A stretch of 64,000 nt of DNA. Origin: Azospira sp. I13 (GTDB lineage: Bacteria > Pseudomonadota > Gammaproteobacteria > Burkholderiales > Rhodocyclaceae). Positions 1 through 8,261 of the stretch are shown piece by piece. Every line of letters starts with the position of its first letter. The stretch's first letter is position 1. Under the pieces are notes generated by a model, which had not been told where the DNA came from, did no database searches, and worked only from the letters and a program-made list of their open reading frames with translations. The stretch is taken from assembly GCF_003112695.1 (NCBI RefSeq), contig NZ_BFBP01000007.1, positions 124,001 to 188,000 of the forward strand. The letters are read 5' to 3'. Position numbers and translations under genes: made by a program.

Positions 1-1652
1 AGGGCCTTGTCGTCGGCGCTGTTGGCGGTCACATCGGCCTGCAGCAGGGTAAAGCCGGCCAGCTTGGCCTGCACTTTGGCGTCGCTGAAGGTGAAACGTT
101 CCATCTCCTTGCAGGAGACGCACCAGTCGGCATAGAAATCCAGCATCACCGGCTTGCCTGCAGCCTGCACCCGGGCATCCAGGTCGGCCACGGATTTTAC
201 CCGGGTAAAGGGCACGGCGGGGGCCGCTGCAACGGCGCTGCCGCCGCTGGGGCTCCCCGCCAGGGCCTTGAGGGGTTGCAGGGGGTCCCGGGAGCCGGCA
301 GCCAGGCCCACCACCAGGGCGGCACCGGCCAGCAGCATGACGATGCCGATGCCCTTCCAGAAGCGCTGCCAGCCCGAGGCCCGGGGCGGCAGGGGATCCA
401 GGGCATGCATATACACGGCAGGAACGATCAGCAGCAGAGCCCAGCCGGCCATCACCAACGCCGCCGGCAACACCGGGGCCACCAGCCACAGGGCGGTGCC
501 GAGAAGGATGACGCCGAAAGCCTGCTTCACCGCCTCCATCCACGGGCCGGACTTGGGCAGCAGGGTATTGGCGGAGAACCCCACCAGCAACAAAGGCACG
601 CCCATGCCCAGGGCCATGGCGAAGAGGGCCACGCCGCCCAGCACCGCATCGCCGGTCTGGCCGATGTAGAGCAGAGCACCGGCCAGGGGCGCGGCGACGC
701 AGGGACCGACGATCACCGCCGACAGCGCCCCCATGGCGAACACCGCCGCCAGATGGCCGCCGTGCAGGTGGCTGGCCTCTTCCGACAGTTTGCTCTGCAG
801 AAAGCTGGGCAATTGCAGTTCGTAGAAACCGAACATGGAGAAGGACAGCACCACGAAGACCCCGGCGAAGCCCCCCAGCACCCAGGGATTCTGCAGGGCG
901 GCGGAAAGCAGGGTACCGGTGAGACCGGCCACCACGCCCAGGGCGGCGTAGGTCACCGCCATGCCCAGCACGTAGGCCAGGGAAAGGAGGAAGCTCTTGC
1001 TGCGGGAGACGTGATGCCCCTGGCCGACGATGATGCCGGAGAGGATGGGGATCATGGGGAAGACGCAGGGCGTCAGGGCCAGCAGCAGGCCGAAGCCGAA
1101 GAAGGAGGAAACGGCCAGCCAGAAGCCGGCGTTCTTCAGCAGGCCGGCGATATGGCCGCTCTCGTCCCCAAGGGCATCGCCTTCTGCCGCAGCCGGGGCG
1201 GCAGACACACTGCCCGGCGCCGGCAGGGTAACGCTCAGCTGTTGCTCCTGAGGCGGGTAGCAAACCCCCGCATCGGCACAGCCCTGGGCCGTCACCTTGA
1301 GGCTGACGGGGCCGGACTGTGCGGTCTCCAACGGCAGGCGGATAGCCACTTCCTTGTAGTAGACCTCCACGTCGCCGAAGTTGTCGTCATGCTTCTTCTT
1401 GCCGGCAGGGAAGACGGGGGTGCCCACCGTGGCGCCCTCGGCGGCAAACTTGAATTTGTCCCGATACAGGTAGTAGCCCTTGGCGATGCTGTAGCGCACC
1501 TCCACGGTCTTGTCGTCCAGGGCCTTGGCCTCGGGCTTGAAGGCCACCAGGGGGTCGAGGAATTCCTGAGCGGCAGCCGGCAGCGCCAGGCCCAGTACGA
1601 TCAGAAACGGCAGCAGCTGGCGCCACAGGCAGGTAAAAACGGAAGCAGTCAC
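1..1652 (-). CDS. dsbD: Thiol:disulfide interchange protein DsbD (C-terminus beyond window)
   Basis: Membrane protein that carries electrons from cytoplasmic thioredoxin to periplasmic disulfide isomerases. All three DsbD modules are visible: a signal peptide (residues 1-28) and N-terminal domain with the GCADAGVCYPP Cys pair (about C125/C131); a multi-pass core with LTPCVFPM (C196) and VGPCVAAPL (C318); and the start of the C-terminal thioredoxin domain with DWCVSCKE near residue 511. The gene is cut by the left edge. I chose the GTG at 1652, four bases after the cutA stop, because it directly precedes a good signal peptide and the nearest upstream ATG runs straight into a stop. It is probably co-transcribed with cutA. 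Family identity is secure; only the start is inferred. Confidence 0.93.
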   Translation of the reverse strand, partial: MTASVFTCLWRQLLPFLIVLGLALPAAAQEFLDPLVAFKPEAKALDDKTVEVRYSIAKGYYLYRDKFKFAAEGATVGTPVFPAGKKKHDDNFGDVEVYYKEVAIRLPLETAQSGPVSLKVTAQGCADAGVCYPPQEQQLSVTLPAPGSVSAAPAAAEGDALGDESGHIAGLLKNAGFWLAVSSFFGFGLLLALTPCVFPMIPILSGIIVGQGHHVSRSKSFLLSLAYVLGMAVTYAALGVVAGLTGTLLSAALQNPWVLGGFAGVFVVLSFSMFGFYELQLPSFLQSKLSEEASHLHGGHLAAVFAMGALSAVIVGPCVAAPLAGALLYIGQTGDAVLGGVALFAMALGMGVPLLLVGFSANTLLPKSGPWMEAVKQAFGVILLGTALWLVAPVLPAALVMAGWALLLIVPAVYMHALDPLPPRASGWQRFWKGIGIVMLLAGAALVVGLAAGSRDPLQPLKALAGSPSGGSAVAAAPAVPFTRVKSVADLDARVQAAGKPVMLDFYADWCVSCKEMERFTFSDAKVQAKLAGFTLLQADVTANSADDKA

Positions 1653-1656
1653 GGCA

Positions 1657-1998
1657 TCACTCGGGGCGGGTTTCGGTCACAACCCAGTCAAGATAATCGG
1701 GCAGCCCCTGGCTCACGGGCCAGGCAACGATTTCCGGCACGTCGTAAGGGTGCATTTCCAGCAGGCGCGCCTGAACCTCCGGGTAGCGGTCCGCGGCAAT
1801 CTTCAGCAGCAAGGGGGTTTCGGTGGCCATTTCCACCTTGCCCTCCCAGCGGTAGATGGAGGCGCACGGGGCCTGGACGCTGGCACAGGCGACGAGGCGC
1901 TCGTCCACCAGGGCAGCGGCAATTCGGGCGGCGGTTTCACCGTCCGGACAATTGGTCTGCACCAGCAGCACCTGGGAAGCGTTTTTGGAGGTCGTCAT
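1657..1998 (-). CDS. cutA: Divalent-cation tolerance protein CutA
   Basis: Small 113-residue cytosolic protein of the CutA1 family, a PII-like trimer linked to copper/divalent cation tolerance whose biochemical role is still debated. Family hallmarks are present: the early LLVQTNCPDGETA segment, ERLVACASV around residues 33-41, IYRWEGKVE near 48-56, and the C-terminal HPYDVPEIVAWPV stretch. Length matches the family. The gene sits just upstream of dsbD on the same strand with a four-base gap, so the two are very likely translated from one message, a pairing that makes sense because copper damages disulfides in the periplasm. Nothing is unusual in composition or length. Confidence 0.95.
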   Translation of the reverse strand: MTTSKNASQVLLVQTNCPDGETAARIAAALVDERLVACASVQAPCASIYRWEGKVEMATETPLLLKIAADRYPEVQARLLEMHPYDVPEIVAWPVSQGLPDYLDWVVTETRPE

Positions 1999-2058
1999 GG
2001 GGCCATCTTAGCCGAGAGCGGCGTTTCGCGTTTTGATCTACCTGCACCTGCCGCCATC

Positions 2059-2844
2059 TCAGCGCAACAGACGGCGTCGGGTCAGCACCAGGGCCACCAG
2101 GAAAGCGGCAACCGTAATGGCCAGCAACACCGCCACGTGCAACCCGGCCTGGGCCGGCACCTCACCGCGCAAGAGGGGCCGCACCAGCTGCACGGCATGG
2201 ATCAAGGGCAGAATCTGGGTCACCCCCTGCACCGCCTCTGGCAGCTGCTCCCGGGGGAAGAAAACGCCCGAGAGCAGGGTGGTGGGGGTAATGAACAGGG
2301 TGAAGTAGTACATGAAGAAATCGTAGGAAGGTGCCAGGGCGTTGATGATCAGCCCCAGGGCCGCAAAGGCCAGACCCGTCAGCAGGATCACCGGCAACAC
2401 CCCGAGGGCCAGGGGCGATGTCGCCAAACCCAGGCCAAAGATCACCACCAGGATGGCACAGCCGGAAAGCAGGCTCTTGGTGGCGGCCCAGATCAGTTCG
2501 CCCAGCATCACGTCCTCCAGCTCCAGGGGTGCATTGAGCATGGCCTCCCAGGTCTTCTGCACATGCATGCGGGAAAAGGCGGAATAGAGGGCCTCGAAAG
2601 TCGCCGCATTCATGGTGCTGGCGCACACCGTACCCGCCGCAAGAAAGGCCACGTAGGACGAACCCGCCACCTCCGGCAGCAAGCTGCCCAGGCCATAGCC
2701 CAGGCCGAGCATGTAGATCAGCGGGTCAGCCAGATTGCCAAGAATGGAGGGCAAGGCCATCTTCCGCCACACCAGGAAATTGCGCTGCCAGACGGCAAAC
2801 CAGCGTGAGGAAAGACGGGGCGGGGCGTAGAGGCTAACGATCAT
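2059..2844 (-). CDS. ABC-2 type exporter permease (NodJ-like)
   Basis: Membrane subunit of an ABC-2 exporter, about 261 residues. The protein begins MIVSLYAPPRLSSRW and has the usual cytoplasmic N-terminus followed by six hydrophobic segments, with the TTLLSGVFFPREQLP signature typical of the NodJ/DrrB branch near residue 180. I used the ATG at 2844 because the ATPase gene stops at 2847, giving near-contact translation; longer readings run back into the ATPase gene in another frame. It pairs with the preceding ATP-binding protein. Related pairs export polysaccharide, lipo-oligosaccharide or drugs; the substrate here cannot be read from sequence. Confidence 0.9.
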   Translation of the reverse strand: MIVSLYAPPRLSSRWFAVWQRNFLVWRKMALPSILGNLADPLIYMLGLGYGLGSLLPEVAGSSYVAFLAAGTVCASTMNAATFEALYSAFSRMHVQKTWEAMLNAPLELEDVMLGELIWAATKSLLSGCAILVVIFGLGLATSPLALGVLPVILLTGLAFAALGLIINALAPSYDFFMYYFTLFITPTTLLSGVFFPREQLPEAVQGVTQILPLIHAVQLVRPLLRGEVPAQAGLHVAVLLAITVAAFLVALVLTRRRLLR

Positions 2845-2846
2845 GG

Positions 2847-3755
2847 TCAATCCCGCAGTTCGCGGCCGGTCAGCTTGATGAAGACATCTTCCAGATTGGC
2901 GGCGCGGTGGATGTAGCGCAGGCCCGGAGCACTGGACAGGGCGGCCAGCAATGGGGCCGGTTCCCGGCAATAGAAGAAAGCGGTTTCACCCGACACCTCA
3001 CAGCGGTCAGCCAGCGGGCCGTGGGTCTCGGCCCAGCGCGGCGCATCCTCGCCGAAGACTTCCACCACCTGGGGTTCGATGTGGGTGACGATGAGTTCCT
3101 GGGGGCTACCCTGGGTGATGAGCTTGCCGTGGTCGATCACCGCCAACTGGTGGCAGAGGCGTTCCGCCTCGTCCATGAAGTGGGTGGTGAGGATGAGGGT
3201 TTTGCCCCGGGCGGTGAGGGCCTTGAGGCGTTCCCAGATGAGGTGCCGGGCCTGGGGATCGAGGCCGGTGGTAGGCTCGTCGAGAAAGACAATATCCGGG
3301 TCGTTCACCAGGGCCCGGGCCAGGGTCAGGCGCCGCTTCATGCCGCCGGAGAGGCTGCGCAGGGGCGCCTTCTCCTTGCCCGCCAGGCCGGCGAAATCCA
3401 GCAGTTCGGGAATACGGGCACGGATGGCAGCATCGGCCAGGCCGAAGTAGCGGCCGTACACCAGCAGGTTCTCGGCCACGGTGAAATCCGGGTCCAGGTT
3501 GTCGAACTGGGGCACCACCCCGGCCTGAAGACGGGCCTCGCGGGCTGATTCCGGCACCGGCAGACCGTTCAGACGTACCGTGCCAGACGCCGGCGCCGTC
3601 AGCCCGAGACAACAGCGCAACGTCGTGGTCTTGCCGGCCCCGTTGGGCCCCAGCAGGCCGAAACAAGTGCCCGGCTCGACGGCGAAGGAAACCCCGTCCA
3701 CGGCCGTGAAATCGCCGTAGCGCTTAACGAGAGAGTCAACGACCAGAGGTTGCAC
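2847..3755 (-). CDS. ABC exporter ATP-binding protein (NodI/DrrA-like)
   Basis: Cytoplasmic ATPase of the exporter, 302 residues. Walker [10 protein letters not shown] lies near residue 38, the signature LSGGMKRRL near 134 and Walker [13 protein letters not shown] near 156, followed by the H-loop [10 protein letters not shown]. The C-terminal 80 residues form the extra domain usual in the NodI/DrrA group. It is followed two bases later by its permease, so the two form one transporter operon. The 139-base gap upstream holds a palindromic repeat rather than an obvious promoter. The NodI likeness is architectural only: there are no other nod genes in the window. Confidence 0.93.
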   Translation of the reverse strand: MQPLVVDSLVKRYGDFTAVDGVSFAVEPGTCFGLLGPNGAGKTTTLRCCLGLTAPASGTVRLNGLPVPESAREARLQAGVVPQFDNLDPDFTVAENLLVYGRYFGLADAAIRARIPELLDFAGLAGKEKAPLRSLSGGMKRRLTLARALVNDPDIVFLDEPTTGLDPQARHLIWERLKALTARGKTLILTTHFMDEAERLCHQLAVIDHGKLITQGSPQELIVTHIEPQVVEVFGEDAPRWAETHGPLADRCEVSGETAFFYCREPAPLLAALSSAPGLRYIHRAANLEDVFIKLTGRELRD

Positions 3756-3787
3756 GAGAGGGAAGTCCCCAAAAACGGTTAGGCGCA

Positions 3788-3881
3788 GCGCCAGCTAGGC
3801 GCAACCGCCGCAGACGACCAACGGAAGTCCCTGTGGGACAGTAGCCCGACTACGGCAAGGCGGTTGCAACGACGCTGGCGC
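3788..3881. repeat. Interrupted palindromic repeat element
   Basis: The arms GCGCCAGC (3788-3795) and GCAACCGCC (3801-3809) are matched exactly by GGCGGTTGC (3859-3867) and GCTGGCGC (3874-3881). Inside, GCCGCAGACG can pair loosely with CCGACTACGGC, and GTCCCTGTGGGAC closes a small terminal hairpin. The whole 94 bases could fold as one long stem-loop. It fills the gap between two co-directional genes. This resembles REP/BIME-type intergenic elements, but whether it is repeated elsewhere in the genome cannot be seen here. Confidence 0.7.
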
Positions 3882-3894
3882 AAGCGGGAAAGAA

Positions 3895-4533
3895 CTAATG
3901 GCGCCAGGCGCGGGTGATGATGTCTTTCAGGACATGCAAGCGGCGGTGGAAGAAATGGTCCGCCCCGGCCACCACCACCACCGGCAGGTCCATCGGCTCG
4001 GCCCAGGCCAACACGTTTTCCAAAGGCACGGTTTCATCCTTCGAACCATGGATGACGATGGTGTCCGGTGCCACCGCGCTGGTGTTGTACTGGCGTGCGC
4101 CCTCGACGTGGCCGGAGGCGGTACCCACCAGCACCAGACGCTGGGCAGGATGGCCGGCTTCGGCCAGATGGGCCGCCACCTTGGCCTGCACGTAGGCGCC
4201 GAAGGAGAAACCGGCCAACACCACGGGCAGGTGGCCAAAGCGCTCCTTGGCATATTCCAGCACCGCCAGCATGTCATCGCTCTCGCCCTGGCCTTCGTCG
4301 TGGCTGCCTTCGCTCTGACCGACGCCGCGGAAGTTGGGGCGCAGGGCGGCATAGCCCAGCTGCACCAGGGTGCGGGCCAGGGTCTGGGCCACCTTGTTGG
4401 TATTGGCGCCGCCGAACAGCGGATGGGGATGGCCGATCAGGGCGATTCCCTTGGGGGCGCCCGGATTCTCCAGAATCACCTCGATCTTGCCAGCGGGGCC
4501 GTCGAGGAGCAGCAGTTCGGGTTCGACGCGCAT
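3895..4533 (-). CDS. Alpha/beta hydrolase, CocE/NonD-like small form
   Basis: Cytosolic alpha/beta hydrolase of 212 residues. The catalytic triad is readable: the nucleophile elbow GFSFG with Ser110, Asp166 in HGSKDETVP, and His193 in GADHFFH. The N-terminal HPHPLFGG segment supplies the oxyanion region and is characteristic of this short bacterial family. There is no signal peptide. The gene follows the ferredoxin gene with a two-base gap on the same strand, so the two are probably co-translated. The substrate is unknown; an esterase or thioesterase role would be a guess from fold alone. Confidence 0.88.
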   Translation of the reverse strand: MRVEPELLLLDGPAGKIEVILENPGAPKGIALIGHPHPLFGGANTNKVAQTLARTLVQLGYAALRPNFRGVGQSEGSHDEGQGESDDMLAVLEYAKERFGHLPVVLAGFSFGAYVQAKVAAHLAEAGHPAQRLVLVGTASGHVEGARQYNTSAVAPDTIVIHGSKDETVPLENVLAWAEPMDLPVVVVAGADHFFHRRLHVLKDIITRAWRH

Positions 4534-4535
4534 GG

Positions 4536-4844
4536 TCAGATCTTCAGGCGCTCGACGATGCGGCCGTGGATCAGGTGCTCTTCCACGATCTCGTCGATGT
4601 CGGATTTGTCGAGGAAGGTGTACCAGGTCTCTTCCGGGTACACCACCATCACCGGGCCGTTGTCGCAGCGGCCCAGGCAGCCGGCCTTGTTGATACGCAC
4701 CTGGCCGGGGCCGTTGCGCTTGGCGGCGGCCACCTTGTCTTTGGCGTAGGCCATCAGTTCACTGGCCCCCAGGGCGTTGCAGCAGGTTTCCCCTTCGGCG
4801 CGCTGGTTGCAGCAGATGAAGGCGTGGTGTTGGTAGTAGCTCAT
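4536..4844 (-). CDS. Thioredoxin-like [2Fe-2S] ferredoxin
   Basis: 102-residue ferredoxin of the thioredoxin-fold [2Fe-2S] type. Cysteines at 11, 12, 21, 22, 56 and 60 include the family pattern of an N-terminal pair about ten residues apart and a later CLGRC. The middle AGCLGRCDNGPVMVVYPE block is highly typical of this family. It acts as a small cytosolic electron carrier; the partner enzyme is not obvious. It sits between a VanZ-like gene (55 bases upstream) and the alpha/beta hydrolase gene (two bases downstream). In clostridial and Aquifex relatives this fold also forms subunits of hydrogenases and NADH dehydrogenase, but no such genes are nearby. Confidence 0.9.
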   Translation of the reverse strand: MSYYQHHAFICCNQRAEGETCCNALGASELMAYAKDKVAAAKRNGPGQVRINKAGCLGRCDNGPVMVVYPEETWYTFLDKSDIDEIVEEHLIHGRIVERLKI

Positions 4845-4899
4845 GAGGGCAATCCGGTAAGGGTGGAACGAGGATAGGTGAAGAAATCACCGGGGCAAA

Positions 4900-5955
4900 T
4901 TATAGCCGTCGTCCCAGCAGCATCAGGTACGGCAGGGCAGCAAAAGGCCAAAGCACGGCGGTCAGCCGGGTCAGGCCATTGAAATTAAAGAAATGGCCCT
5001 GCCGCCAGACGGCCAGGGCGGCAGCGGAATAGGGATTTTCCGGTGCCAGGTTCACCAGCACCGTCGCTGCCATGAGGGCCAGCCCGGCCAGGGCAATGCG
5101 CCAGTTGGCCGGCAACCAGACCAGGGCCGCCAGGGCGACGCCACCCCAGAGCAGGCCCAGGCGGGCCCCTTCGCTCCACCAGGCAAAGGCGTCACCGGGG
5201 CTGACCAGCACGGCCAGGGCCAGGGACTTCACCCCCAGGGCCGCCAGAATGAGCAGGGGCGGCCCGATCCAGGCCGGCCAGCGGGGTGCCAGCAGGGTCC
5301 GGGCAAAAAGGCCGACCGCCACCACCTTGGCGCCAACGATGAGGGCTTCCACCACCTGAAACAGGGGCGGTGCGAAAGGCACCGCCAGGGGCAGTCCCAG
5401 CAGGCTGCGCAGGTCGCCGCTGCCAAAGAGCAAGGTCTCCGGCGACAGCTGGGTCACCAGCCAGAGGCCCAGCAGCACCACCCCCAACTCGGCATGGGGC
5501 AGCTCCGCCACCAGGCGGCCTTGCCAGTGCGTGAGGCGCTGGAACAGACGCTCACCGTGGAAGAAGGCAATACCGGCGCCCAGCACGGCGCCCAGGGTGT
5601 TGCAGGCCAGATCCAGGTTCGAGGGCACCCGGCTGGGCAGCCAGGTCTGGATGGCTTCGAGAGAGAAGGAGAGGCCGCCCCCCAGCAGCACTGCGAACAG
5701 GCTGGGCAATAGCCTGGGTAGCCAGGGCGTGGGCAGGGCCAGGGCGAGGAGAAAGCCGAGGGGCAGATACACCCCGACATTCACCGCCAGATCGAAAACG
5801 GTCCAGTAGCGAGGCCAGCCGGCCTCGAGGAAGGCCAAAGGAGAGAGACCCAGGTCCCGCCAGCCGGCGAAGGGATGCAGGCTGGCGTAGATCACCAGCA
5901 GGGTGTAGGCCAGGGCCAGGTAGCGGGCGAGGACGGTGCCGGAACGCGGAGACAT
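4900..5955 (-). CDS. VanZ-like multi-pass membrane protein
   Basis: Integral membrane protein of about 351 residues. The first 150 residues match the VanZ-like domain: an opening transmembrane helix with YASLHPFAGWRD, then FDLAVNVGVYLPLGF, SFSLEAIQTWLPSRVPSNLDLACNTLG split across two helices. The C-terminal half adds further hydrophobic helices without a recognised domain. The start at 5955 (MSPRSGTV) places the first helix close to the N-terminus; a longer reading adds a basic, low-complexity stretch. VanZ domains are named from teicoplanin resistance, but most proteins with this fold, including probably this one, have no established function. Confidence 0.85.
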   Translation of the reverse strand: MSPRSGTVLARYLALAYTLLVIYASLHPFAGWRDLGLSPLAFLEAGWPRYWTVFDLAVNVGVYLPLGFLLALALPTPWLPRLLPSLFAVLLGGGLSFSLEAIQTWLPSRVPSNLDLACNTLGAVLGAGIAFFHGERLFQRLTHWQGRLVAELPHAELGVVLLGLWLVTQLSPETLLFGSGDLRSLLGLPLAVPFAPPLFQVVEALIVGAKVVAVGLFARTLLAPRWPAWIGPPLLILAALGVKSLALAVLVSPGDAFAWWSEGARLGLLWGGVALAALVWLPANWRIALAGLALMAATVLVNLAPENPYSAAALAVWRQGHFFNFNGLTRLTAVLWPFAALPYLMLLGRRL

Positions 5956-6011
5956 GGCGCAAGTCGCTGGAACTGGGCGGCGTGGACAGCGTCCGGCGAC
6001 CGCCCTGCCCC

Positions 6012-7523
6012 TTAACCGAGGAAGAGGCGGTAGGCCGGGTTGGCCGTCTCGTCCCAATAGTGATAGCCCAGGTCATCGAGGAAGCCCTGGAACTCGTTCA
6101 TCTCCGCCGGCGGCACCTGCATGCCCACCAGCACCCGGCCGTAATCGGCACCGTGGTTGCGATAGTGGAAGAGGCTGATGTTCCAGCCCGAACTCATGCG
6201 GTTGAGGAAGTTCATCAGGGCGCCGGGCCGCTCGGGGAACTCAAAGCGGTAGAGCAGCTCGTTCTGCACTTGGGGTGCATGGCCGCCGACCATGTGGCGG
6301 ACATGCAATTTGCCCATTTCGTCGTCGGTCAGGTCCAGCGTCGCGTAGCCGTGCTTTTTCAGGCTCTCCACCAGCTTGGTGGATTCGGCCCGGTTGGCCA
6401 CCTGCACGCCGACGAAGACATGGGCTTCCCCCGCGTCATGGAAGCGGTAGTTGAATTCGGTGATGTTGCGGCTGCCGATGAGGGCAACGAACTTCTTATA
6501 GGCTCCGGGCTTCTCCGGCAGGGTCACAGCCAGCACGGCCTCCCGCTGCTCACCCACCTCGGCCCGCTCTGCAACGAAGCGCAGACGGTCGAAATTGGTG
6601 TTGGCGCCGGAGGCCACGGCCACCAGGGACTTGTCCTTGAGCTTGTGCTGCTTGGCGTATTCCTTGGCGCCGGCAATGGCCAGAGCACCAGAGGGCTCCA
6701 GGATGGAGCGGGTGTCCTCGAAGACGTCCTTGATGGCGGCGCAGATGGCATCCGTATCTACCAGAATGATGTCGTCCAGGAATTCGCGGCAGACCCGGAA
6801 GGTTTCCTCACCGACAAACTTCACGGCAGTGCCATCGGCGAAGAGACCCACGTTGTCCAGGCGCACCCGCTTGCCGGCAGCAATGGACTGCTTCATGGCG
6901 TCGGCGTCGAAGGTTTCCACGCCGATGACCTTGATCTCCGGCCGCACCGCCTTGATGTAGGCGGCCACGCCGGCCGCCAGGCCGCCGCCGCCGATGGCGA
7001 CGAACACGGCGTGGATGGGCTTGCCGTGCTGGCGCAGGATTTCCATGCCGATGGTGCCCTGGCCGGCGATCACATAGGGATCATCGAAGGGGTGCACGAA
7101 GGTCAGCTTCTCGGCCTTCTCCAGTTCCACCGCATGGGCATAGGCCTCGTCGTAGGACTCGCCGGCCAGCACCACCTCGCCCCCCCGGGAGGCCACGGCC
7201 TGGACCTTGATCTGGGGTGTGGTGGTGGGCATAACGATGACCGCCCGGCAGCCGATCTTGGCGGCGGAAAGGGCCACGCCCTGGGCGTGATTGCCGGCGG
7301 AAGCGCAGATGACGCCGCGCTGCAGCTGGGCCGGGGTCAGGTGGGCAATCTTGTTGTAGGCGCCGCGCAGCTTGAAGGAGAACACGGGCTGCATGTCCTC
7401 GCGCTTGAAGTAGAAACGGTTGCCCAGGCGCTGGGAGAGATTGGGTGCCAGTTCGAGGGGCGTTTCGACGGCGGCCTCATAGACCCGGGCGTTGAGGATC
7501 TTGGTCAGATAATCGTGCTGCAT
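6012..7523 (-). CDS. ilvA: Threonine ammonia-lyase (threonine deaminase), biosynthetic
   Basis: Converts L-threonine to 2-oxobutanoate and ammonia, the committed step to isoleucine, using pyridoxal phosphate. The protein is 503 residues, the normal size of the two-ACT-domain biosynthetic form. The PLP lysine is K51 in SFKLRGAYNK, the phosphate-binding loop is GGGGLAAG at 178-185, and SAGNHAQG at 75-82 is the substrate loop. Residues 330-503 carry two ACT-like regulatory domains (EKPGAYKKFV and ERPGALMNFL segments), so allosteric inhibition by isoleucine is expected. The ATG at 7523 was chosen because the family begins here; the longer open frame upstream has no resemblance. Confidence 0.96.
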   Translation of the reverse strand: MQHDYLTKILNARVYEAAVETPLELAPNLSQRLGNRFYFKREDMQPVFSFKLRGAYNKIAHLTPAQLQRGVICASAGNHAQGVALSAAKIGCRAVIVMPTTTPQIKVQAVASRGGEVVLAGESYDEAYAHAVELEKAEKLTFVHPFDDPYVIAGQGTIGMEILRQHGKPIHAVFVAIGGGGLAAGVAAYIKAVRPEIKVIGVETFDADAMKQSIAAGKRVRLDNVGLFADGTAVKFVGEETFRVCREFLDDIILVDTDAICAAIKDVFEDTRSILEPSGALAIAGAKEYAKQHKLKDKSLVAVASGANTNFDRLRFVAERAEVGEQREAVLAVTLPEKPGAYKKFVALIGSRNITEFNYRFHDAGEAHVFVGVQVANRAESTKLVESLKKHGYATLDLTDDEMGKLHVRHMVGGHAPQVQNELLYRFEFPERPGALMNFLNRMSSGWNISLFHYRNHGADYGRVLVGMQVPPAEMNEFQGFLDDLGYHYWDETANPAYRLFLG

Positions 7524-7738
7524 GGACGGTAGGGATGCCGGGAGCGTAAAGCACGTCAGTGTACCCCCCGGGTGGGGCCAAGTCCATGAAGGGGGCGCCG
7601 CCGGGCGGTGCCTGCCAACGAACATGGGGGATAATGGGAAGGCCGTGCCCAAGGGCATCGTCCTCATATCTTCCGCACCGGCCCCAGCCCCACCAGCCAC
7701 CCGCCTTTCGCCATCTTCCACCACCTGCCCCAATCGCC

Positions 7739-8167
7739 ATGCTCGACTGGTTTGCCGACCCCGCCGCCGGCCTCGGCGCCCTCTTCCTTGCCAGCCTGCT
7801 GGCCGCCACCCTGCTGCCCGGCGGCTCGGAGGCGGCCCTCGTCGCCTTTCTCGTGGCCCACCCGGGCGATGCCCCGGCCGCACTTTTCTGGGCCACCCTG
7901 GGGAACACTTTGGGCGGATTGACGTCTTATGGGGCCGGCCGGCTGTTGCCTGCCCGCTCCCTGGAGCGCCTGGCCCACCTCGAACAGGTGCGCCGCTTCG
8001 GTAGTGCCAGCCTGCTCCTGGCCTGGGCGCCCCTGGTGGGCGACGCCCTGTGCGTGGCGGCCGGCTGGCTGCGCCTGCACTGGTTGCCCTGCACCCTGTT
8101 CATGGCCGCCGGCAAGTTGGCCCGTTACTGGGTGGTCGCCCAAGGGACGGCCCTGCTGGCGCCATGA
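7739..8167 (+). CDS. YqaA-like small membrane protein (VTT/DedA-related)
   Basis: 142-residue inner-membrane protein resembling YqaA. It begins MLDWFADPAAGLGALF and has hydrophobic segments around residues 10-30, 40-60, 88-108 and 112-130. The ATLLPGGSEAAL stretch near residue 22 and NTLGGLTSYGAGR near 60 are typical of the family, which is related to the DedA/SNARE-associated (VTT) proteins implicated in lipid scrambling and membrane homeostasis. The ATG at 7739 fits the family N-terminus; the frame is open further upstream but that stretch is unlike any YqaA protein. It is divergent from ilvA across about 215 bases. Function in this organism is unknown. Confidence 0.85.
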   Translation: MLDWFADPAAGLGALFLASLLAATLLPGGSEAALVAFLVAHPGDAPAALFWATLGNTLGGLTSYGAGRLLPARSLERLAHLEQVRRFGSASLLLAWAPLVGDALCVAAGWLRLHWLPCTLFMAAGKLARYWVVAQGTALLAP

Positions 8168-8261
8168 CCCTGGCAAGGCGCGCGTTTCCGCCCCTGCCTG
8201 ATGCACCGCAATACGTTAAAATTCACCTTTTGAAAGACTCGGCCCACGCCGCCCCCTTCCG

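Noticed and set aside
276-2036. 586-residue plus-strand frame across dsbD and cutA
   Set aside because: Gln/Gly/His-rich shadow of the minus-strand dsbD gene, whose three functional modules are all visible.
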